64,000 nucleotides of DNA, from the NCBI RefSeq assembly GCF_902859875.1, contig NZ_CADIKF010000001.1, positions 186,001 through 250,000 on the forward strand, read 5' to 3'. Origin of the DNA: Paraburkholderia solisilvae (GTDB lineage: Bacteria; Pseudomonadota; Gammaproteobacteria; Burkholderiales; Burkholderiaceae). Position 1 is the stretch's first letter; every line of letters starts with the position of its first letter. The notes beneath the pieces were generated by a model. The model searched no databases. It saw only the letters and a program-made list of their open reading frames with translations, and had not been told where the DNA came from. Shown here in pieces: positions 1-9,185 of this stretch. Made by a program: the position numbers and the translations under genes.

Positions 1-2
1 GG

Positions 3-500
3 AATATATTTGAAGTTCCGCTGTTATATGCGTGGACCCGATTCTTTGGCGACATACCTGTGACCCACTGGCATAGTATTATTTTTCCCGCTCTGGTGCT
101 GGCAACATGGACATGTATCTGGCTATGGGGAATTAGCCTGGCTGAATTCCTGTTTTTGACGATTATCGGAATCCCTGCGAGGAGAAGCGCCAGTTGGACC
201 CGAACTCGTGTAACGGTGTTTGGCGCGCGCAGCGATGGGACATGGATTGCTGCCGATCGATCGGGATTGCTGCACGCCCCGATAATTTTCTATGTTTTTT
301 CATTGGCGCTCGTCACAACGCACCGCGGCAATGGATTTGATTATTTTATCGCGTGGTGCTACGCGCTGTTACGCATCGCCTGTAGCTTAAGTGAAGTCCT
401 TCCGGTCGGGGCTGCAAAAAAACAGATTCTGTTTTTTTCTTCAATTGCGGCTTTGAATATTCTATCGGTTCATGTAATTTTGGAAATGGCGACCGGTTAA
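3..500 (+). CDS. MAPEG-like integral membrane protein, 5' end probably off the window
   Basis: The C-terminal half carries a HAPIIFYVFSLALV segment followed by AWCYALLRIACSL, the pattern of the MAPEG family (membrane proteins of eicosanoid/glutathione metabolism; bacterial members are mostly uncharacterised). A GTG at 60 would give a 146-residue protein, the usual MAPEG length. However, the frame stays open to the left edge and encodes NIFEVPLLYA, itself a MAPEG-like core. The gene may therefore be longer or contain a second, partial unit. Several hydrophobic helices are visible. Base composition is clearly less GC-rich than the rest of the window, which suggests acquired DNA. The family call is by eye; true start and function are unknown. 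Confidence 0.5.
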   Translation, partial: NIFEVPLLYAWTRFFGDIPVTHWHSIIFPALVLATWTCIWLWGISLAEFLFLTIIGIPARRSASWTRTRVTVFGARSDGTWIAADRSGLLHAPIIFYVFSLALVTTHRGNGFDYFIAWCYALLRIACSLSEVLPVGAAKKQILFFSSIAALNILSVHVILEMATG

Positions 501-1072
501 ATGATGTTAGTCATTTGAATGATCGATGATGACTTTCACGACAATTTTTTTGATCAGGAAACAATCCTCCTTCTTAAATCCGACTCATGCGCTGCGACCG
601 CGATGAGCATGATAGCGCCAGGGAGGGATGCCATTACCTCACCGCAGAGGAGACCTTGGGGGGCAAGGCGGCCTTTCAATGATCAACGGATTCAGGGCAA
701 GTCGCATCGCGGCTATCTGCGTCATTCGAAGCCTGTTGAAAAGGGTTTGCAAGTCACGCGGAAATTGGTGCCCCAATGGAATTTTTACTCCAGGGCGGTG
801 TCTTCACATCACAGGCGCGAGCTCGTCAAACACGGTCGGGAATTTCGTTTGACCTGTCATTGGAAAGAAAGACGAACGTCAGGTGGCGTTATACGGACAA
901 GCGAGCGAAGACGGCATGCCAATCAGCGAACTGTACAGCGAGCGCTGGTTGGCGAGCGTCCACATCTGGCGCTCTCCATTTTTTGGCTTGAAAGTGTCAG
1001 GGGCGCCCGGCGGTGCTCGCGACCTTGGGCTTTCATCGTGGATGAGCCGACATTTTTCAGGAAACTCCGCAC
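501..1072. other. 572-bp stretch without a convincing gene
   Basis: Several short frames cross this stretch, but none shows a recognisable domain, a good ribosome site or the GC-rich third positions of neighbouring genes. Composition shifts from moderate GC near 500 to the high GC of the downstream gene. It could hold decayed coding sequence. I recognise no transposase fragment. Confidence 0.5.
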
Positions 1073-1909
1073 ATGCATAGAGAGACTGGCCATGGTTTGC
1101 CGTGGCGTATCGAAGATATCGACCTTACCCGTATCGACCGCGAACGCGCCACCGCCGCCGAGGACCTGTTGCTGGTGCTATGTGCGGCTTCCTTTATGGA
1201 GACCGGTACCGAACTATACGCAAGCGACCTGAGCACCTTCTTCGACGGCGATCCGGAAGTGCTCGCGTGGCTCAACAACGAATGGAAGCCTGAGGAACTG
1301 CAGCATGGCCGGGCGCTGAAAGCGTACATCGAGCACGTGTGGCCCGATTTCGACTGGGACACGGCATTTCGACGCTTCTTCGACGAGTATTCGACGTATT
1401 GCAATACCGAAGCGTTTGAGAAAACGCGTGGGCTCGAGATGGTCGCGCGCTGTGTGATCGAGACCGGCACGGCATCGCTCTACCGTGCGATTGGCAAATG
1501 CGCAAACGAACCCGTGCTGAAGCAGATTGCCGACAACATCAGTTCGGACGAGGTGCGGCATTACAAGCATTTTTTGTCGTACTTCAAGAAGTACAACAGG
1601 ATCGAACGCAACGGACGGCTTGCCGTGCTCATGGCGCTGCTGCGCCGTGTGATCGAGATCAAGAGCGAAGACCTGAAGATTGCGCTGCGGCATGTGTTTG
1701 CGATGCGCTATCCGGAGCGGACCGGCGACTCGGCCTACAACAGGAAGCTCGCCGAGCAGATCAACAGGCGCCTGCGCCGGAATGTGTCAGCCGAGATGTG
1801 CGTGAAGATGGTGCTAAAGCCGCTTGACCTGCCTGCGAAGGTCCAGCCAGGCGTGCAATATCCGCTCGAAAAGCTCTTGAAGTATGTATTTCTTCGTGAG
1901 TATGGTTGA
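1073..1909 (+). CDS. ferritin-like diiron protein (acyl-ACP desaturase-like fold)
   Basis: The 278-residue protein has the two-fold diiron ligand pattern of the ferritin-like superfamily: a Glu near 43 (METGTE), EELQH at 74-78, IETGT with Glu130, and DEVRH at 159-163. The arrangement E, ExxH, E, ExxH resembles bacterial acyl-ACP desaturase-like and related ferritin-like oxidases. It would bind two irons and act on an unknown substrate using oxygen. ATG 1073 has CAGGAA about ten bases upstream. The C-terminal third is basic and lacks further motifs. No redox partner is adjacent on the same strand, although an oxidoreductase with a ferredoxin domain lies convergently downstream. The fold is fairly sure, the reaction is not. 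Confidence 0.75.
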   Translation: MHRETGHGLPWRIEDIDLTRIDRERATAAEDLLLVLCAASFMETGTELYASDLSTFFDGDPEVLAWLNNEWKPEELQHGRALKAYIEHVWPDFDWDTAFRRFFDEYSTYCNTEAFEKTRGLEMVARCVIETGTASLYRAIGKCANEPVLKQIADNISSDEVRHYKHFLSYFKKYNRIERNGRLAVLMALLRRVIEIKSEDLKIALRHVFAMRYPERTGDSAYNRKLAEQINRRLRRNVSAEMCVKMVLKPLDLPAKVQPGVQYPLEKLLKYVFLREYG

Positions 1910-2130
1910 TCGATGCGGCTGAATGATGCGCTAATCCCCGATAGCGCGGCGCGATTGGCAGCGATCCTGTTGCTCGAACGCTCGCCGTCGGGGACCGCGC
2001 TTCCAACGCTGCGCGTCCTGAAGTCGGCCCCGACTGCGCGGTTCTATTGTCGTGTGCCGAACAGTCTTGCTCGTTCATAACGTCGCGTCCCGCCATCACG
2101 CGACGTGCAATGCGCGCTTTAAACGCGGCG

Positions 2131-4356
2131 TTACAGATCGAGTATCAGCCGGCCGTCGCCGCCGGCTTCCGGACTCGCCGGCACCGCGCAGCAGATCAGC
2201 GCTTCGTCTGCGCGGACCGGATAGTCCGGCGGGTTCGCATAGGCGACTGCGCCGTCGACTATCCGCGTGCGGCAGCTTCCGCATTGGCCTGCGCGGCAGC
2301 TGAATTCCGGTGACAGCCCGCGCGCTTCGGCCAACTCCAGCAGCGAGCCGCTCGACGGGTTCCAGCGCGCTTCCTTGCCCGACTTCGCGAACACCACCGG
2401 CGTCGGCTTGCTCGCTGGCGCGCGTGGCGCGACGGCTGGTGTCGCGTCTGCGGTGGCATCCGCAGTGGCATCGGTCATGGCCGTGTCCATGCGCGCGCGC
2501 TGTGCGTCGCGCGTGCGGACGAGTCCTGAAGGCCCGAACGCTTCCGCATGAATCCGCGCGTCGGCGATATTCAGCTTGCGCAAGCCGTCATACAGCGATT
2601 GCATGAACCCCGCGGGTCCGCATAGATAAAAATCGTAGTCGTTGAACGGCAGCGTGTCGCGCAGCAGCGCGACGTCGAGCCGCCCCGCGTGATCGAAGTC
2701 CTTGCCCTCGCGGGCGCCTTGCGGGTCCGAAAGCGTGCGCACCACCTGTATCGCACCGCCGGAGAGACTCGCGAGATAGTCGATCTCGTCGCTCAACGCG
2801 CGTTCGCGCAACGTGCGCGCCGACTGGAACAGCCACGTCGGACGCATGCGCCGCTTGCGCAGCCCTTCATAGACGATATGCCGCAGCATCGCGATCATCG
2901 GCGTGATGCCGACGCCCGCGGCAAGCAGCACCGCCGGCCGCGCTTCATGCGCATCGATCGTGAAGCTGCCCGCGGGCGCGCGCGCTTCGATCACGCTGCC
3001 CACTCGCAATGAGTCGTGCAGATACTGCGAGACGGCTCCGTCGCGTTTGACGCTGATCCGGTAAGCGCCATCCGCGGGTCCCGACGAAATCGTGTAGGTT
3101 CTGATTACGCTCTTCACGCTCGTCGTGGCAGCCGAGGCGTTCGCCGCCGTGTCCGGCAGCGCGACGCGAATCGGCAGATGCTGACCCGCGGCATGCGGAA
3201 TCAGGCCGGCGCCATCGAGCGGCTGCAGATGAAACGACCGGATCGTCGTGCTTTCGTCGACGATCTGCGCGACCCGGAACGGCCGCCATGCGTGCGCGAG
3301 CGCAGCCGCCTTCACACGGCTCTCCGCTTCCTGCCAGTTGCCGGTCATCAGCGAATTCAGCGACCAGCCTTCCTGATTGAATATCCAGCGTAGCGGCAGC
3401 GCGCCCGCGCGATATACGACGCGGCGCGGCTTGACGCGCCACACACGCTCGGCGCCCTGAAACGCGGCAATTTCCGGCGAATCGAGATCGACCGTTGCAT
3501 CGCCGGTGATCTGCAGCAGGTCGCCGGTCGCGAAGTCGACGAATGCGAGCCCCGCGTGCCCGTTCATGAGGATGTTGCCGAGCGTCGCGAAGAACAGGTT
3601 GCCCGCGAAGTCGGGAATGGTCAGCGTGCCGTCCGCGCCGACGCGCACGAAGCCCGTGTTGCCGCCGCGATGCGACACGTCGACTTCGCGGCGCACACCG
3701 GCAGTCACTTCGGCGCCGTCGCCGCCAGCATTGCCGCTAACACTGGCACTGCCGCGGTCCGCATACGACGCGACGAAAAACGTATCGGCGCCCGCAATGA
3801 TCTCGCGCGCGCGCCCGGACAGCTCACTGCTGACAATCGGCTGCGCATCCGCATGTACGGCCGGGTCGCGCGAGAAGGTGAAATTGCGGATCTGAATGTA
3901 CTGCGGGCAATTGCCGAAGCTTTGCCCGACATCGACCGCGAATCCGCCCGCGCTGCGCTCGCGCACGACGCCGTTCATCCGGTTGCGCCGGCGCGTATGC
4001 AGTTCGATGCCGAGCAGGCCGACGGCCGCGCCGTCATGCACGCCGGCCGCGGCCGGGTCACGCGGGTCCGGCGATGCGCCGACGTTCAGGCGGTGCGCGT
4101 CCGGCGCCTGCATGAAGCCCGGCTTGCCGGCGATGACGGTGGCCCACACGTCGCCATCGCGGTCGACTGAGCCGAGCGCAACAAACGGCAGCTGTGCGAA
4201 AAACGCGCGATGCTGGTCCGGCATATGGTCGCGCAACACGCGCCGCCCGAGGTCCTTCATCTGGTCGGCGACACCGACCTTGCGCTGCAGCGCGAGTTCG
4301 CCCGCGTGCCACGGCGAAGCGGCGTCATCGAACAGGTCAGGTCGGGTCATGTCCAC
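2131..4356 (-). CDS. three-domain oxidoreductase: PNPOx-like flavin domain, ferredoxin-NAD reductase, 2Fe-2S ferredoxin
   Basis: A 741-residue fusion. Residues about 45-300 resemble pyridoxamine 5'-phosphate oxidase-like FMN-binding domains. Residues 355-605 form a ferredoxin-reductase module with RTYTISS (419-425, FAD), GVGITPM (481-487, NAD(P)H) and CGPAGFM (579-585). After an Ala/Thr-rich linker (620-650), residues 653-741 are a plant-type 2Fe-2S ferredoxin with Cys687, Cys692 and Cys695 and a fourth Cys at 722 or 723. Electrons probably run NAD(P)H to FAD to 2Fe-2S, with the N-terminal flavin domain as acceptor or catalyst. GTG 4356 is chosen because AAAGGAG lies seven bases upstream; ATG 4350 is the alternative. 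The GST gene is 98 bp upstream on the same strand. Confidence 0.85.
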   Translation of the reverse strand: MDMTRPDLFDDAASPWHAGELALQRKVGVADQMKDLGRRVLRDHMPDQHRAFFAQLPFVALGSVDRDGDVWATVIAGKPGFMQAPDAHRLNVGASPDPRDPAAAGVHDGAAVGLLGIELHTRRRNRMNGVVRERSAGGFAVDVGQSFGNCPQYIQIRNFTFSRDPAVHADAQPIVSSELSGRAREIIAGADTFFVASYADRGSASVSGNAGGDGAEVTAGVRREVDVSHRGGNTGFVRVGADGTLTIPDFAGNLFFATLGNILMNGHAGLAFVDFATGDLLQITGDATVDLDSPEIAAFQGAERVWRVKPRRVVYRAGALPLRWIFNQEGWSLNSLMTGNWQEAESRVKAAALAHAWRPFRVAQIVDESTTIRSFHLQPLDGAGLIPHAAGQHLPIRVALPDTAANASAATTSVKSVIRTYTISSGPADGAYRISVKRDGAVSQYLHDSLRVGSVIEARAPAGSFTIDAHEARPAVLLAAGVGITPMIAMLRHIVYEGLRKRRMRPTWLFQSARTLRERALSDEIDYLASLSGGAIQVVRTLSDPQGAREGKDFDHAGRLDVALLRDTLPFNDYDFYLCGPAGFMQSLYDGLRKLNIADARIHAEAFGPSGLVRTRDAQRARMDTAMTDATADATADATPAVAPRAPASKPTPVVFAKSGKEARWNPSSGSLLELAEARGLSPEFSCRAGQCGSCRTRIVDGAVAYANPPDYPVRADEALICCAVPASPEAGGDGRLILDL

Positions 4357-4454
4357 GATTGCACTCCTTTCGAACCGGTGCGGCACTCGCTGATCCGGCA
4401 CGCGGCGCTTGCGCATTGCCGGCCGCTCGCTTCGCGCGTGCTCCGCTGGTTCAC

Positions 4455-5072
4455 TTACTGGTTGACTGCGAGTCCGGCCGCGGTCTTTGTGAAGTCGACG
4501 AAGCCCGGCAAGGCTTCGATGCGGCGCAGCCACGCGAGCACCTGCGGGTAGCCGGACAGGTCGACGTTGCCTTCGGGCGCGCTCGAGATGTAGCTATAGA
4601 GCGCCACGTCGGCAATCGTCGGCGTCGCGCCGGTGATATGGTCGCGACCGTTCAAGGCCGCGTCGATCAGCCCGAGAATGCGGTGCGCACGGGCAATCAC
4701 TTCGGCCGTGTTGAACTGGCGGCCGAACACGGTCACGAGGCGTGCGGCGCACGGTCCGTATGCGATCTCGCCGGCGGCTACCGACAGCCAGCGCTGCACC
4801 GCCGCTTCGCCGGTTGCGGTCTGCGGCAGCCACCCGGTCTTGTCGAACTTGCGCGCCACGTACACCAGAATCGCGTTCGAATCGGCAATCACCGTGTCGC
4901 CGTCGACCAGCACCGGAACCTGTCCGAACGGGTTCAGCTTCAGGAACTCGGGCGACTTGTGTTCGGCCGTCGCCAGATTCACCTCGACCAGTTCGTGCGG
5001 AATGCCGAGCAGCGACAGACCCAGGTGGGCGCGGTGCGAATGGCCGGACAACGGGTGGTAATACAGTTTCAT
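4455..5072 (-). CDS. glutathione S-transferase family protein
   Basis: This 205-residue protein has the thioredoxin-like N-terminal GST domain ([19 protein letters not shown]; the glutathione-site motif QVPVLVDGD near 50-58; the ADSNAI turn) followed by the all-helical C-terminal domain containing [12 protein letters not shown] near 150. It probably conjugates or transfers glutathione in the cytoplasm. The catalytic Ser/Cys of the first helix is not certain by eye; Ser9 or Ser12 is likely. It lies 98 bp upstream of the flavin/iron-sulfur oxidoreductase on the same strand, so the two could be co-transcribed. The substrate is unknown. Confidence 0.9.
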   Translation of the reverse strand: MKLYYHPLSGHSHRAHLGLSLLGIPHELVEVNLATAEHKSPEFLKLNPFGQVPVLVDGDTVIADSNAILVYVARKFDKTGWLPQTATGEAAVQRWLSVAAGEIAYGPCAARLVTVFGRQFNTAEVIARAHRILGLIDAALNGRDHITGATPTIADVALYSYISSAPEGNVDLSGYPQVLAWLRRIEALPGFVDFTKTAAGLAVNQ

Positions 5073-5430
5073 GGTGCGAGTCTCTTGTCAGTTGAAAGCC
5101 CGGACCCAGCCGGGTGGTACTGATCGAAGTGTAGGAGCGCACAGCGCGGTTCTGAAGACGCGGCGGGCCCAAAGCATTTTTCTCGTTGCGAGAACAATGG
5201 ACGGCGCGACACGCGGCGCCGCCGGTTCTGAGCCGCACGAGCATCCGGATGAGCCGTTCGGGCATGCCGCGGCGCCGCGCGCGCGGCTACACTCGTAGCG
5301 CGCCTTCGTGCTTGATAAAACGGATATGCCGATCGATGAATCGCGGGTTTGTTTCAGTGCCCACGGGACCGCGGGTGCTTGCCGCCGGCGCGATCGTGGC
5401 GCGCGTGCTGCGCAAAAACAGGGGCGCGCG
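5073..5430. other. divergent intergenic region
   Basis: This lies between the GST gene (minus strand) and the DUF302 gene (plus strand). Frames crossing it are Arg-rich translations typical of non-coding GC-rich DNA. It should contain promoters for both genes, but I cannot point to a confident -35/-10 pair or operator. Confidence 0.4.
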
Positions 5431-5961
5431 GTGAGCGGCCCTGGCGCGGATGCGAGGCTACGGCTGCGCGATACGGGTTGTCGCGTGCTTCGTTTTATCG
5501 TTGTCGCACTGGTGGTTTTCTTTACCGGTTGGATGGAGCCTGTCATGACTGCACAAGCCGAAACACCGAATGCCGTTCCCGCATCGTTCGTCACCGTGCA
5601 GAGTCGGTACGACTTTGCGACGACTGTCACGCGTCTGCGCGACACGCTGGCCGCGCGCGGCCTGACGCTGTTTGCCGATATCGACCAGAGTGAAGCCGCC
5701 GCGACCGTCGGCATGCCGTTGCGGCCGACGCGGCTGTTCCTGTTCGGCAACCCGAAGTCGGGCACGCCGGTCATGGCCGCGTATCCGCATGCGGCGCTGG
5801 AATTGCCGCTGCGCGCGGTGGTGTGGGAAGAGGCCGGCCGGCACGTGCATATCGACTATCAGGATGTGACGAAGACGCTCGCGGCATATGGCGTCGATGC
5901 GCCGCTGCTCGCGCCGTTGCAGCCGGTGCCGGGCTTGCTGCGCGCGGTGGCGGGGCAGTAG
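5431..5961 (+). CDS. exported DUF302 domain protein
   Basis: The mature part, from about residue 44 onward, is a DUF302 domain: a phase of VQSRYDFATTVTRL, FADIDQSEAA, LFLFGNPKSGTPVM and a final HIDYQDV strand. The N-terminus has a basic segment (RLRLRDTGCR), a hydrophobic core (VLRFIVVALVVFF) and AQA before ETPNA, a plausible signal-peptidase site. The start is uncertain. GTG 5431 has AGGGG six bases upstream and is preferred; GTG 5485 would begin directly at the hydrophobic core. DUF302 proteins are small and occur widely in proteobacteria, sometimes with periplasmic location; their role is unknown. Confidence 0.8.
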   Translation: MSGPGADARLRLRDTGCRVLRFIVVALVVFFTGWMEPVMTAQAETPNAVPASFVTVQSRYDFATTVTRLRDTLAARGLTLFADIDQSEAAATVGMPLRPTRLFLFGNPKSGTPVMAAYPHAALELPLRAVVWEEAGRHVHIDYQDVTKTLAAYGVDAPLLAPLQPVPGLLRAVAGQ

Positions 5962-5985
5962 CGGCGCATTGGCGCCGCACGTGCG

Positions 5986-6801
5986 TTACATGGCCGTGCG
6001 TGGCAACCGGCTCAGTTGTTGCTCGACATCGCGCAGCACGCCGACCTTCGCATACTGCTCATTTCTCACTTGCCGCAGCGTATTTTGAGCCTGGGCGACG
6101 TCGGCATGAACCTGTGCTACTTGCGCCATCGCGTTCCGGTCGTCGCTGCCGTGCGCCCGTAGCGCATTCAACTGGCCGTCGAAAAAACGCGCGACTGAGT
6201 CAAATCGTTCAACGAGCATAAGCGCGTCGCGTTCAGCGTGGGTCAGCGACACCAGTTCGCGGTTCAATTCATCGCGGCGCCGCTCCAGATCCTGCCGCAT
6301 CATCATCACGTGAGAATCGTTCGGGCTGCCGCCGGGCAAACCGACGCCTGCATCGGGCTGCCAGTTGCCCGATCGATCCTGCCGGATCGGAATGCCCGGT
6401 TTGGCCGGGTCCTGCAACTGCACCGCGCGCCATGTGCCGTTGGTTGGATCGTTGCGCACCGCGTAGTAGCGGTTGTCGAGCGCCACGTACGGCTGCCCTG
6501 ATGCATCGATGACGATGCCCGCGTGGCGCGGGTCCGCGCGCAGGTCGCCTTGCGGCTGGCCGATGTACGCATCGGGCAGCGGCGGCGTCGAGCCAGTTTG
6601 ATGCGCGCCGGACGCGCCTCGTCCACGTATCTGAGATCTGCTTCCCGCTGTCGTTCCTTGTTGCGGGCTTACCGGTTTCCCAGCATTGAAGCGATCCGCG
6701 CTCGATGGACGCGTTTCGGGCGGTGGAACCTGCGGCTCGACCGGGTGCGGTGATTGGGTTTCGATATGAACGCGACCGCCGGTCGCATGAATTGGGGGCA
6801 T
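5986..6801 (-). CDS. hypothetical protein, paralogue A of a three-gene tandem family
   Basis: A 271-residue protein of unknown function with three parts. The N-terminus (1-75) is disordered and rich in Pro, Ser, Thr and Gln. The central module (about 78-160) runs from DAYIGQPQGDLRADPRHAG through YYAVRNDP, TWRAVQLQDPAKPGIP and GNW to LPGGSP. A charged, predicted coiled-coil tail (165-265) follows. The same module occurs in the next two upstream genes, where the tails differ. No signal peptide or membrane segment is seen. ATG 6801 is chosen because ACGGAG lies eight bases upstream; the frame is open further. The module recalls sequence motifs in large secreted toxins and type III effectors of Pseudomonas and Ralstonia, but that is recollection, not a search result. 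Confidence 0.8.
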   Translation of the reverse strand: MPPIHATGGRVHIETQSPHPVEPQVPPPETRPSSADRFNAGKPVSPQQGTTAGSRSQIRGRGASGAHQTGSTPPLPDAYIGQPQGDLRADPRHAGIVIDASGQPYVALDNRYYAVRNDPTNGTWRAVQLQDPAKPGIPIRQDRSGNWQPDAGVGLPGGSPNDSHVMMMRQDLERRRDELNRELVSLTHAERDALMLVERFDSVARFFDGQLNALRAHGSDDRNAMAQVAQVHADVAQAQNTLRQVRNEQYAKVGVLRDVEQQLSRLPRTAM

Positions 6802-7004
6802 CGGGCAATCTCCGTGAAAATTGAACGCGCGATTCGTGCGCAGCATGCCGTCGCATGCTGCGTCATTCATCGAATCACGTAACGTTGATTAAGTCAGAGA
6901 TTGGCGCCGCGATGTAATGCGATAAGCCATACGGCGGCCGCGACGCCGACGCAGGCATCTGGCGCGGCATACGTGGGCCGCTTCGCCGCGCGCGTGGCGC
7001 GTGC

Positions 7005-7850
7005 TTACGGCGAGCGCGGTGGCAGCAACGCCAGGTTCTGCTCGATGTCGCGGACCATGTTGCGTATGGCATAGAGTGCGTCAAGTACCCCGCGCAGCGA
7101 TCGTTCCGCGTGCAACAAGCGCTGTTCTATCTGATGCAGTTCTCTTTCCTGCTCTGCCGCGTCCTCTGCGCGGTCCTGTATTTCGCGCAAGCGATCTTCG
7201 GCGCGTTGCCGTTCGCCGTCGGTCATATCGATCAGCAAAAGTGCGGCGCGCTCCTGCGTGGTGAGCATTTGCACATAGTCCAGATACCAGTTACGTGAAC
7301 TCTCGAGGGACCGTCGCTCTGCTTCGATACGAGGATCGTTCGGACTGCCGCCCGGCAAGCCGGTGTCGTTGTGTGGTTTCCAGTTGCCGGTGCGATCGCG
7401 CACGAGCGGGATACCGGGTTTTGCCGGATCCTGCAATTGAACGGCGCGCCACGTTTCGTTCGCGGGATCGTTGCGTACCGCGTAGTAGTGCCTGCCGATC
7501 GATACGTAACGCTGGCCCGATGCATCGATGACGAGACCCGCGTGCCGCGGGTCCGATCGCAGGTCGCCGCTCGGTGTACCGATATAGGCGCCGGAGATAC
7601 CACCCGGCGTACCGGCGATGCCTCGTGTGGCGATCTGCGCGCGCCGTCCCGCTGAACGAGGCCCGTCCGGCGGGCGGCCGGACGACATCGCGCTGCCGCC
7701 GCGCGGCTCGGGTTCGCGTTGCGCGGGTGTCTGGCAGCTGCGCGCGCGGCTGTCGGCGGCAGCGTGCGGCGCAGCGGGTTGTGTTTCGAGGGAGCCCGAT
7801 TGGCAAGGCTCGGGATGAATCCGGTCGGCTGCGACGGGGAGGGCGATCAT
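7005..7850 (-). CDS. hypothetical protein, paralogue B of a three-gene tandem family
   Basis: A 281-residue paralogue of the neighbouring genes. Its disordered head (1-85) is rich in Pro, Ser, Arg and Ala. The central module (about 88-170) has AYIGTPSGDLRSDPRHAG, YYAVRNDPANETWRAVQL, QDPAKPGIP and LPGGSPNDP. The tail (175-275) is strongly charged with heptad-like Glu/Arg/Leu spacing (ERQRAEDRLREIQDRAED), so a coiled coil is likely. GGAGAG sits seven bases before ATG 7850, which fixes the start. The gap to paralogue A is 203 bp. The best guess is that the three arose by duplication, each keeping the module and changing the partner-binding tail. Confidence 0.8.
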   Translation of the reverse strand: MIALPVAADRIHPEPCQSGSLETQPAAPHAAADSRARSCQTPAQREPEPRGGSAMSSGRPPDGPRSAGRRAQIATRGIAGTPGGISGAYIGTPSGDLRSDPRHAGLVIDASGQRYVSIGRHYYAVRNDPANETWRAVQLQDPAKPGIPLVRDRTGNWKPHNDTGLPGGSPNDPRIEAERRSLESSRNWYLDYVQMLTTQERAALLLIDMTDGERQRAEDRLREIQDRAEDAAEQERELHQIEQRLLHAERSLRGVLDALYAIRNMVRDIEQNLALLPPRSP

Positions 7851-8023
7851 GACGGAACTCTCCATGAAAAGCGCGACGCGCGATCCGCATGCAGGCGCCA
7901 GCTTCGTGCGATGGATCCGGGCGAAACGCGCGACGACGAGTGGGACAGGGGTTTGCGCTGCGATGTCGCGCGATCGGCAAGCACGATGGCTGCGCAACAG
8001 CAATCGCGCGGCGGTGCGCGCCG

Positions 8024-8974
8024 TTACTCGAAATCGTCCAGTTGATGCCGAAGCTGATCGAGGCGCTGTCTGGCATACACGATCGACTCGACGATTTGCC
8101 TGAGCTCCGCATTGGACGTTGCGATGCGTGACTGGAGTGCGTCGATATGCATCTCCGACTCGTCGATCAGGTGCAGGAGACCTGTCAATGCGCTTCTTGC
8201 GTGTTGTACGCGACCTTCGGCCTGTTCCAGTGCGGTCCGGAAAGAGGGGTCAGCGTCGCCGCGCGCGACTTGCCTCGCGAAATAGTCGGCCATGCCTTGC
8301 GACAGATCGAGGTGGTCGCGCACGCTTTGCAAATCGGCGAGCGTTTCCTGCTGAAAAGCTTCGTGCCGATGCAATACGTCGCGCGACGCCTCGACCTCCT
8401 GCCGCAGGTCAACGTGCCGTTCAATCAGATCGTCCAGCGAGGCTCGCGTCGCTTGCAGATCCTGATCGATTTGCGCGCGTGTCGGGACAGGCCGTCCGCC
8501 CGGCGCACCCACGTCGGCGTGCACTTGCCAGGCGCCGGCCGGATCGCGCCGGACCGGAATGCCTGGCTTGGCCGGATCCTGCAACTGCACCGCACGCCAC
8601 GTTCCGTTTGCCGGGTCGTTTCGTATTGCGTAGTAGTGGCCGCCGAGCGGCACATAGGGCTGGCCTGATTCATCGAGAACCACGCCCGCGTGACGCGGAT
8701 CGGAGCGCAAGTCGCCCTTCGGTGTGCCGATATAGGCGTCGGGCAGCGGTCCGCGCAGATTGACCGCGGTGCCGGTCGCAAGACGCGTTTGCCGTGCGGG
8801 CGCGCTGAATCCGGCGCCGCGCAGTCGCTGCGGCAGCGGGCGCCCGGTGCTCTGCCGTGTATTGCGATCCTGCGGCGGCGACTGGCGCTGAAACGGCGGG
8901 ACACCGGTTTCCGGCGCGCCGGTTATATCGGGAGTGACATGCGCGTCTTCGTGCAAGGCGGGGAGTCGGATCAT
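8024..8974 (-). CDS. hypothetical protein, paralogue C of a three-gene tandem family
   Basis: The first and longest of the three paralogues (316 residues). The head (1-75) is Pro/Arg/Gln-rich and begins MIRLPALHED, similar in placement to MIALPVAADR of paralogue B. The module (about 79-162) has PLPDAYIGTPKGDLRSDPRH, YYAIRNDPANGTWRAVQLQ and DPAKPGIPVRRD. The tail (165-316) is a long helical region with many Glu, Gln, Arg and Leu residues and no known domain. GGAG lies nine bases before ATG 8974. The gap to paralogue B is 173 bp, which also suggests a single transcription unit, although the 170-200 bp gaps leave room for separate promoters. Confidence 0.8.
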   Translation of the reverse strand: MIRLPALHEDAHVTPDITGAPETGVPPFQRQSPPQDRNTRQSTGRPLPQRLRGAGFSAPARQTRLATGTAVNLRGPLPDAYIGTPKGDLRSDPRHAGVVLDESGQPYVPLGGHYYAIRNDPANGTWRAVQLQDPAKPGIPVRRDPAGAWQVHADVGAPGGRPVPTRAQIDQDLQATRASLDDLIERHVDLRQEVEASRDVLHRHEAFQQETLADLQSVRDHLDLSQGMADYFARQVARGDADPSFRTALEQAEGRVQHARSALTGLLHLIDESEMHIDALQSRIATSNAELRQIVESIVYARQRLDQLRHQLDDFE

Positions 8975-9185
8975 CGCGGAACGCTCCGGGCAATGGGCCA
9001 TGCAGCAATGCAACGGCGGCCCATGCGATCCGGCTGCACGCCCGCGTGTCGAGCGCGAGCAACCGCATCGCTTCAGAGCGATTAACCCAGAAGTGCGCCG
9101 CGGCGAGGTAGTGGCGAGGTAGTGCCGAGGTCGTGTTATAGGCAATCGACAGCGTCACCGCGCCAGGGCCGCCGCTCGCGTTCGC

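Noticed and set aside
519..1232. Open frame of 237 residues across the region before the diiron gene
   Set aside because: It overlaps the real gene at 1073, is rich in Arg and Trp, and shows no domain or ribosome site; it is a shadow.
5986..8974. Reading the three paralogues as pseudogene copies of one gene
   Set aside because: Each has an intact frame, its own ribosome site and a distinct non-decayed tail.
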